Shown here piece after piece: positions 58,852 through 64,000 of a stretch of DNA of 64,000 nt (positions are counted from its first letter, which is position 1; each line of letters opens with the position of its first letter). The stretch covers positions 186,001 to 250,000 of the forward strand of contig NZ_JAIRBM010000002.1 in the NCBI RefSeq assembly GCF_020089865.1, in the 5' to 3' direction. Under the pieces are notes generated by a model that was not told the origin of the DNA, did no database searches, and saw only the letters and a program-made list of their open reading frames with translations. Made by a program: the position numbers and the translations under genes. This DNA is from Microvirga puerhi (GTDB lineage: Bacteria > Pseudomonadota > Alphaproteobacteria > Rhizobiales > Beijerinckiaceae).

Positions 58852-59736
58852 CTATTGTGACCGCCCGCCTCCAAGCGAGTGCACATAGAGGGTCAATGCT
58901 TTGATGGTGGTGTCGTCGAGGCGGCCGTGCCAAGCTGGCATCACCCCGCCGCGACCATTGGTGATCCCCTCCATGATCGTGGCTTTCGCCGACCCGAACA
59001 GCCAGATCTTATCCGACAGGTTCGGCGCGCCGAGTTCCTGGTTGCCCTGACCCCGGTCGCCGTGGCAGGCGGCACAATTATCGGCAAAGACCTTGGCACC
59101 GACGGCAAGATCGGCGTCCTGATCGACAGGAAGGCTGGAAAGGGACCGAACGAAATCCGCCACCTGCGAGATTTCCTGGCGTTTGAGCATGCCGTCGCGA
59201 CCGAAGGCGGGCATCGAACCCTGATGACCCTTGTCGTTGGTAGAGCGGGCGCCGAATTGAACTGTCTGCTCGATCTGCGCAAGTGATCCGCCCCACAGCC
59301 AGTCATCGTCGTTGAGGTTCGGATAGCCCTTGGCTCCTGCGCCGCCGGCTCCATGGCAAGGTGCGCAGTTGTCACCGAAGGCGGCCTTGCCTTGGGCGCG
59401 AGCGAAGGCGAAGAGCTCCGGATCTTCGGCGACCTTCTCCAGTGGCGTCCTGGACAGTTTTTCGGTCATCCCGGCGCGCTGACTCTTCAAAGATGCCAGA
59501 TCGGTCTCGATGGCTTCTCGCGAATGCCATCCAAGGACACCCTTCGAGTAGGAAGAGATAAGCGGCCATGCCGGATAGGCGACGCAATAGGCTACCGCCC
59601 ATGCAATGGTGGCGTAGAACGTCCACAGCCACCAACGCGGCAGCGGATTGTTCAGCTCCTGGATGTCGTCCCAACTGTGCCCCGTCGTCGTAACACCGGT
59701 CACGGAATCGACAGGTCCTTGCGTGTCGTGGGACAT
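58852..59736 (-). CDS. ccoP: cbb3-type cytochrome c oxidase subunit III, CcoP/FixP
   Basis: A 294-residue dihaem cytochrome c. One N-terminal TM helix (WLWTFYATIAWAVAYCVAY, 36-54) anchors it, then two haem sites CAPCH (124-128) and CAACH (221-225), with methionine ligand regions GSMPAFG and GGVMPAWHG. It passes electrons to CcoO and CcoN. The start is 3 nt after the ccoQ stop. Confidence 0.97.
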   Translation of the reverse strand: MSHDTQGPVDSVTGVTTTGHSWDDIQELNNPLPRWWLWTFYATIAWAVAYCVAYPAWPLISSYSKGVLGWHSREAIETDLASLKSQRAGMTEKLSRTPLEKVAEDPELFAFARAQGKAAFGDNCAPCHGAGGAGAKGYPNLNDDDWLWGGSLAQIEQTVQFGARSTNDKGHQGSMPAFGRDGMLKRQEISQVADFVRSLSSLPVDQDADLAVGAKVFADNCAACHGDRGQGNQELGAPNLSDKIWLFGSAKATIMEGITNGRGGVMPAWHGRLDDTTIKALTLYVHSLGGGRSQ

Positions 59737-59739
59737 GAA

Positions 59740-59895
59740 TCAGTCCTCCTGGAGAGGCATGCGGGCGGCCGCATCGAAACGGCTCTTCCGAGATGGGGAG
59801 AGGGCATAGATCAGAACCATCAGGAAGACGGCCACGAAGTAGGCAAGTCCCCAAGTCTGAGCGAATTCGGCGAGGAGCTTATATGTTTCCGGCAT
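59740..59895 (-). CDS. ccoQ: cbb3-type cytochrome c oxidase subunit CcoQ/FixQ
   Basis: A 51-residue single-TM protein (AYFVAVFLMVLIYAL, near 18-32) with a basic tail (SPSRKSRF), as in all CcoQ. It stabilises the complex. It lies 12 nt after ccoO and 3 nt before ccoP. Confidence 0.93.
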   Translation of the reverse strand: MPETYKLLAEFAQTWGLAYFVAVFLMVLIYALSPSRKSRFDAAARMPLQED

Positions 59896-59907
59896 GGTGC
59901 TTCGTCC

Positions 59908-60642
59908 TCAGCGCACGTTGGCCTTGTTGTCGTAAAGCTTGAAGTCGACTTGCGTGCCGAGCATCTGCAGGTAGGCAATCAGCGCATCGGCCTCCGTGAT
60001 CTTTTGCGGGTTGCCGCCAAAATTGCGAACCTGCGCGCCCGGGTAACGCTTGACGAGATCGTCGCCGCTCGGTGCGTCGGTCGTCGCCTGTGTACGGATG
60101 TCGTTTCCGGCTTTGGCAATCATTTCCGGTGTGTAGGGAACACCAAGCGCGGCCTGCACCTTCATGTCTTCGGCGACGTGATCCGCATCAAGGTCGTTCT
60201 GTGCCAGCCAGGGATAGGACGGCATGATGGATCCCGGCACAACGGCGCGTGGGTTGATGAGATGGTCGCGATGCCATTCGTCCGAATACTTGTTCCCGAC
60301 GCGGGCAAGGTCCGGACCCGTGCGCTTCGAGCCCCACTGGAAAGGACGGTCGTACATGCTTTCCGCCGCGAGTGAATAGTGGCCGTAGCGCTCAACCTCA
60401 TCGCGCAGTGGGCGGATCATCTGACTGTGACAATTGTAGCAGCCTTCACGAACGTAGATGTTGCGGCCGGCGAGTTCGAGAGGTGTATAGGGCCGAACGC
60501 CCTCGACCTTCTCGATGGTGCTCTTGAGATAGAAGAGAGGTACGATCTCGACGAGTCCGCCGATGGCGATGACGATCAGCACGCCGATGACGAGAATGAT
60601 CGAGTTCGTCTCAAAGATTTTGTGACGGGCCCAAACGGACAT
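59908..60642 (-). CDS. ccoO: cbb3-type cytochrome c oxidase subunit II, CcoO/FixO
   Basis: A 244-residue monohaem cytochrome c with an N-terminal TM helix ([17 protein letters not shown], 15-31) and the haem motif CYNCH (68-72), followed by the typical [21 protein letters not shown] lies before the ATG at 60642. The frame continues upstream into ccoN without similarity. The gap to ccoN is 11 nt. Confidence 0.97.
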   Translation of the reverse strand: MSVWARHKIFETNSIILVIGVLIVIAIGGLVEIVPLFYLKSTIEKVEGVRPYTPLELAGRNIYVREGCYNCHSQMIRPLRDEVERYGHYSLAAESMYDRPFQWGSKRTGPDLARVGNKYSDEWHRDHLINPRAVVPGSIMPSYPWLAQNDLDADHVAEDMKVQAALGVPYTPEMIAKAGNDIRTQATTDAPSGDDLVKRYPGAQVRNFGGNPQKITEADALIAYLQMLGTQVDFKLYDNKANVR

Positions 60643-60653
60643 GATCAGTTCCT

Positions 60654-62315
60654 TTATTCCGCGGCGATCAGGATCGACTGCGTGGCATTGGCCTCGGCGA
60701 CCTCCTCGCCGGCGGTGATGGTCTTCCAGACGTTCCAGGCCATGATCAGACTGCCAGCAACGAACAAGGCGCCGCCAAGTGCACGGATGACGTAGAAGGG
60801 TTGCATTGCTTCGACGACTTCGATGAACGAATATTCGAGGAAGCCCAGGCTGGTGTAAGCCCGCCACATGAGGCCCTGGAGAATGCCTGCCACCCACATC
60901 GACGAGATATAAAGGACGATGCCGAGCGTGGAGATCCAGAAGTGCCAGGAGACGGCCTTCATGGAATACAGGCGCTCCTTGTTCCAAAGCCACGGAACGA
61001 GGCAGTAGATCGCGCCGAAGGATACATAGGCGACCCAGCCGAGCGCACCGGAATGGACGTGTCCAATGGTCCAGTCGGTATAGTGAGAGAGTGAATTGAC
61101 CTCCTTCACCGACATCATCGGCCCTTCGAAAGTCGACATGCCGTAGAAAGCAACCGAGACGACCATCAGGCGCAGGACTGGGTCGGTGCGCAGTTTATCC
61201 CACGCCCCGGACAGGGTCATGAGACCGTTGATCATGCCGCCCCACGAGGGCATCCACAGCATGATCGAGAACACCATGCCGAGGGTCTGCGCCCAATCGG
61301 GCAGGGCGGTGTAATGGAGGTGATGCGGCCCCGCCCAGATATAGAGAAAGATCAGGGCCCAGAAGTGAATGATGGAGAGTCGGTAGGAATAGACGGGTCG
61401 CTCGGCACGCTTCGGAATGAAGTAGTACATGATGGCCAGGAAGCCCGCAGTCAGGAAGAAGCCAACCGCGTTGTGTCCGTACCACCACTGCACCATCGCA
61501 TCCTGGACACCCGACCAGACGATGTAGCTTTTCGGGGAGAACAGCGAGACGGGAATGGTGGCGTTATTGCCGAGGTGCAGGACTGCGATTGTCAGGATGA
61601 ATGCGAGGTAGAACCAGTTGGCGACGTAAATGTGCGGTTCCTTGCGGCGCATGATCGTGCCAAGGAAGACCAGAAAATACGTGACCCAGACGACGGTCAG
61701 CCACAGGTCCGCATACCACTCGGGCTCTGCATATTCCTTCCCTTGCGTAATTCCGAGCAGGTAGCCGGTTCCTGCGATGACGATGAAGAAGTTGTAGCCA
61801 AGGACGACGAACCAGGGCGCAATATCTCCGACGAGCCGCGCACGGCAGGTCCGTTGAACGACGTAGAAGGACGACGCGATCAGTATGTTGCCTCCGAAGG
61901 CGAAGATCACGGCCGATGTATGTAACGGCCGCATGCGGCCGAAGGAGAGCCACGACGTGTCGAAGTTCAGCGCCGGGAAGGCCAGCTGCAGGGCGATTAG
62001 GAGCCCAATCGCGAAGCCGGCAACGCCCCAGAATACCGAGGCCAGCGTCCCGAATTTCACAGGACCCATATTGTAGTTGGGCTTGCCGTTGATCGTCAGC
62101 GGCGGCAACTCTGCCGGTCGGTCGTAATAGCAGTCGATGATCTTGAAGGCCGCAGCGCCTGCGGCTGCCGCAAAGAGATACGCATGGAACGCGTATTCCG
62201 GCGTGTAAGCTTTCGCGGCGATGATGATGCTCAGGAATGACAGAGCTGCGAATGCGAGTGCGGAGCCCGCTTCGCCGAAGGTCATTCCCTTTGAAGTTGT
62301 TGCCGTAAGTGCCAT
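60654..62315 (-). CDS. ccoN: cbb3-type cytochrome c oxidase catalytic subunit I, CcoN/FixN
   Basis: A 553-residue haem-copper oxidase subunit with about 12 TM helices. Haem b/b3 and CuB histidines appear in [33 protein letters not shown] and [17 protein letters not shown] segments. The cbb3-type TM7 active-site Tyr region follows. It is the terminal reductase for oxygen at low concentrations. The start at 62315 fits the family; an in-frame Met at 62348 lacks a ribosome binding site. A perfect FNR/FixK box is 81 bp upstream. Confidence 0.97.
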   Translation of the reverse strand: MALTATTSKGMTFGEAGSALAFAALSFLSIIIAAKAYTPEYAFHAYLFAAAAGAAAFKIIDCYYDRPAELPPLTINGKPNYNMGPVKFGTLASVFWGVAGFAIGLLIALQLAFPALNFDTSWLSFGRMRPLHTSAVIFAFGGNILIASSFYVVQRTCRARLVGDIAPWFVVLGYNFFIVIAGTGYLLGITQGKEYAEPEWYADLWLTVVWVTYFLVFLGTIMRRKEPHIYVANWFYLAFILTIAVLHLGNNATIPVSLFSPKSYIVWSGVQDAMVQWWYGHNAVGFFLTAGFLAIMYYFIPKRAERPVYSYRLSIIHFWALIFLYIWAGPHHLHYTALPDWAQTLGMVFSIMLWMPSWGGMINGLMTLSGAWDKLRTDPVLRLMVVSVAFYGMSTFEGPMMSVKEVNSLSHYTDWTIGHVHSGALGWVAYVSFGAIYCLVPWLWNKERLYSMKAVSWHFWISTLGIVLYISSMWVAGILQGLMWRAYTSLGFLEYSFIEVVEAMQPFYVIRALGGALFVAGSLIMAWNVWKTITAGEEVAEANATQSILIAAE

Positions 62316-62396
62316 GGCCTCGACCGTTGTGAAGGGAGGCGAGCGCAAAGCTTCGCCTTCTGCATCACCGTTTAGGACCCGGGAGGGGAAGGCACA

Positions 62397-62410
62397 TTGA
62401 TTATGATCAA
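62397..62410. promoter_or_regulatory. Perfect FixK/FNR box upstream of ccoN
   Basis: TTGAT-TATG-ATCAA matches the consensus TTGAT-N4-ATCAA at all ten positions. A class II promoter centred at -41.5 would start transcription about 47 nt before the ccoN ATG. Confidence 0.88.
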
Positions 62411-62721
62411 TCGTTGCCGGGAGGAGGGGGCGGCGTCGGGCAGACGCTTGGTCGGGCGTGTCGACTTGAACAGGGGCTTTAGTTCGAAAGCGAAGAGCGT
62501 GCTCTGAGGCTGCTTTGGGAAGGCTGAACGAAGGGTGGCCTGCTACGCGGTCTTAACGCCCCGACGGGTCGGCAGGTCCGTCTGTGGATCTGAAGCAACA
62601 GCCTGTTGCTATCTGCTTTCCGGCTCCTCTTCGCGTCCTGGATTCAGGTTTCCTTAGCGGAAACTTTACCTTACGGGACGATTCCTTGAGACAAACAAGA
62701 ATGCATTCCAGGAGAATGGCC

Positions 62722-63015
62722 ATGCGCCTCGCCGCTTCCGCCGCAGCCCTCGTGCTGGCTTTTGCCACCCCGGCCGCTGCTCAATCGACCTCTTCACCAT
62801 CCAGCGAGGCAACCGTCACCCGCGCTGAGATCCGCGAATTGCTCGATGCGGTTAAGGCAACCGCCAAAGCCTCTCGCGAGAACGTGGATTACACGCGCGT
62901 CGTCCCGGATATCCTGTTCCAGATCCTCGCGAAGCTCGACAAGATCGAGGATAAGCTCGACAAGGTGGAAACCACTCTTGCTGCCGGTCGGAAGCCGGCT
63001 CAGAAAAAGAACTGA
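62722..63015 (+). CDS. Small exported coiled-coil protein of unknown function
   Basis: A 97-residue protein with a signal peptide (LAASAAALVLAFATPAAAQS). The mature part is helical and charged with a repeated LDKIEDKLDKVETTLA heptad-like run near 75-90. No family recognised. AGGAG lies 7 nt before the ATG at 62722; ATG at 62716 is too close. It is divergent from ccoN with about 400 bp between starts, which hold the ccoN promoter and little else. Confidence 0.65.
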   Translation: MRLAASAAALVLAFATPAAAQSTSSPSSEATVTRAEIRELLDAVKATAKASRENVDYTRVVPDILFQILAKLDKIEDKLDKVETTLAAGRKPAQKKN

Positions 63016-63087
63016 TCTGGACGCCGAGTGCCTTCCCGCGCCAAGCTGCTGGCGCGAGAGGTCTCGGCGCTGGTCTCGGTAGGTGGG

Positions 63088-63552
63088 TTAACTTCGGGTC
63101 GGGGCCCCCTGATGGGCTTCTTCTTCACCCTTGAGATCGCTTAGAAAGTTCGGATTTGACCAGATTTCGGTCGCCGGCACCCATCCGACGGGCTGTTTCA
63201 TCTGCGGAACGAGATAGACGAAATCCTCGGTAATCCTTTCGATGGTGCAGGGATAGGCTCGACGATCTCCGGGGGGTCTGTAGACAACCGTCGTGCCTTT
63301 TCGAATGCTGCCGCTGGCGACGAACGAGGGGATATCCGAAGACTCGCCTTCTTGGTCACTGGAGTCCGGCCGTGGTCCGTTGCTGCGGCTCGCGCGGTGT
63401 CGGTCAAGGGCTGCTATGGCTGCTCTGGCGCGATCTCGATACCGTTCCGTGATGACCCGTAGAACCGGGCCTTTCTCTCGACCTGGATACCAGGACGTGC
63501 CCCCGACCTTTGCCAGTTCGGCAGCGACAACTTCGACCTCTTCATCGTTCAT
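63088..63552 (-). CDS. Hypothetical protein with a possible beta-rich C-terminal domain
   Basis: A 154-residue product starting MNDEEVEVVAAELAKVGGTSWYPGREKG, AGGAG upstream. The N-terminal half has a helix (ERYRDRARAAIAAL); the C-terminal half (KGTTVVYRPPGDRRAYPC, ITEDFVYLVPQM, GWVPATEIW) looks like an SH3-like beta fold. No family was recognised. It reads toward the small exported gene. Confidence 0.6.
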   Translation of the reverse strand: MNDEEVEVVAAELAKVGGTSWYPGREKGPVLRVITERYRDRARAAIAALDRHRASRSNGPRPDSSDQEGESSDIPSFVASGSIRKGTTVVYRPPGDRRAYPCTIERITEDFVYLVPQMKQPVGWVPATEIWSNPNFLSDLKGEEEAHQGAPTRS

Positions 63553-63934
63553 GGATCTGCTCCTGGCTGAACCAAGTGGCCAGCCTTTCGGCCTGCCCAT
63601 TGGCAACGGAATATGAAATCTGAGGTGCGATTGAGATCTGGATGCGGCGCGATGTTCCTAATTTCTGAGATGGCAAATCAGTTTTTATTTTGCGATAAAT
63701 CAACAGGCCGGTAAATAGGGGGACTCTGTCGCCTCATGTAATATATCAGCAATCGCCGGTGTTTTCATGGTGCATGCAAGTCCTTTTTCTTGCGCTGATA
63801 AGAGGCACGGCAAAAGGAATAGGCTGCAGAGCTTCCGTAATCCTTCCATGTAGCAGTTGGCATGGAATGCAAGCGGAAGCACGACTAGAATGCGCTCTGC
63901 CACTGCGACGCGTGAATTCGATACAGGAAGACAG
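63553..63934. other. 382-bp region without a supportable gene
   Basis: A minus-strand open frame spans part of this region but has odd composition, no family match and no good ribosome binding site. I see no RNA gene or terminator. Confidence 0.4.
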
Positions 63935-64000
63935 ATGAGTATGTCTCGCAGAAGACAGTTTCGGGAAGCGGCCATCCCTTTGATTTGCCTTGTCCTCACA
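63935..64000 (+). CDS. Start of a gene truncated by the window end, N-terminal membrane segment
   Basis: ATG at 63935 with GGAAG about 6 nt upstream opens a 22-codon frame to the window end: a basic start (SRRRQFRE) followed by a hydrophobic run (AAIPLICLVLT). This resembles the N-terminus of septum-formation-initiator (FtsB/DivIC) proteins of Rhizobiales or a short signal anchor, but 22 codons cannot decide. Confidence 0.35.
   Translation, partial: MSMSRRRQFREAAIPLICLVLT

Noticed and set aside
63700..63999. Minus-strand open frame at the window end
   Set aside because: Weak composition, no recognisable domain, and it overlaps the better-supported plus-strand start at 63935.

Overview
The window looks like chromosomal DNA from an alphaproteobacterium of the order Hyphomicrobiales (Rhizobiales). 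The reasons are the fixNOQP-fixGHIS respiratory block with FixK/FNR boxes, the FecR/CHASE2-cyclase pair, the density of ABC uptake operons with LysR, RpiR and Lrp regulators, fairly GC-rich coding sequence with frequent ATGA stop/start overlaps, and several Agrobacterium/Rhizobium-type accessory families. The genus cannot be fixed from sequence alone. No insertion sequence, prophage, CRISPR array or rRNA operon was seen.

Layout. (1) 1-5604: selenocysteine and formate dehydrogenase maturation block: the end of fdhE, then selA, selB and the tRNA-Sec gene selC, which lies inside the selB frame, then a small exported protein and selD on the other strand. (2) 6083-10432: a FecR-domain protein coupled to a CHASE2 adenylate/guanylate cyclase, then an HU protein with a histone-H1-like Lys/Ala tail. 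(3) 11136-22169: a GNAT acetyltransferase, a polysaccharide-deacetylase-fold hydrolase and a LysR regulator diverging from an operon of an argininosuccinate-lyase-family enzyme, a polar amino-acid-type ABC transporter with two binding proteins, a quinone-oxidoreductase-like enzyme, an MmgE/PrpD protein and a ureohydrolase. The lyase plus MmgE/PrpD pairing suggests catabolism of an N-succinyl (C-N linked dicarboxylate) compound. (4) 22526-32003: an Fbp/AEP-type ABC transporter, a PP2C-like protein, an RpiR regulator, an SDR, an enolase-superfamily enzyme, an NTF2-RidA fusion and a creatininase-family hydrolase: a second, uncharacterised catabolic island. (5) 32698-39309: a YiaW/YiaV-like membrane pair, a single-domain response regulator and three glycosidases (GH2, GH1, GH1-like).

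(6) 39597-51405: an FMN reductase, an Lrp regulator, a dipeptide-type ABC transporter, an LLM flavin oxidoreductase, two carboxymuconolactone-decarboxylase/AhpD-fold proteins and a convergent sulfonate/taurine-type ABC transporter. The gene set matches the Klebsiella KPN_01854-01858 / Agrobacterium vitis Avi_7169-7170 locus, whose substrate I do not know. Its promoter region carries three copies of an inverted repeat GTTC-N8-GAAC. (7) 51654-62410: PhoD phosphatase, then on the minus strand ccoNOQP (fixNOQP) and ccoGHIS (fixGHIS), each with a FixK/FNR box. An MFS transporter is translationally coupled to ccoS and has the MxxxM and HxxxM motifs of the CcoA copper importer, so the whole cbb3 oxidase kit, probably including copper uptake, is in one place. 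(8) 62722-64000: a small exported coiled-coil protein, a hypothetical protein and the first codons of a gene cut by the window edge.
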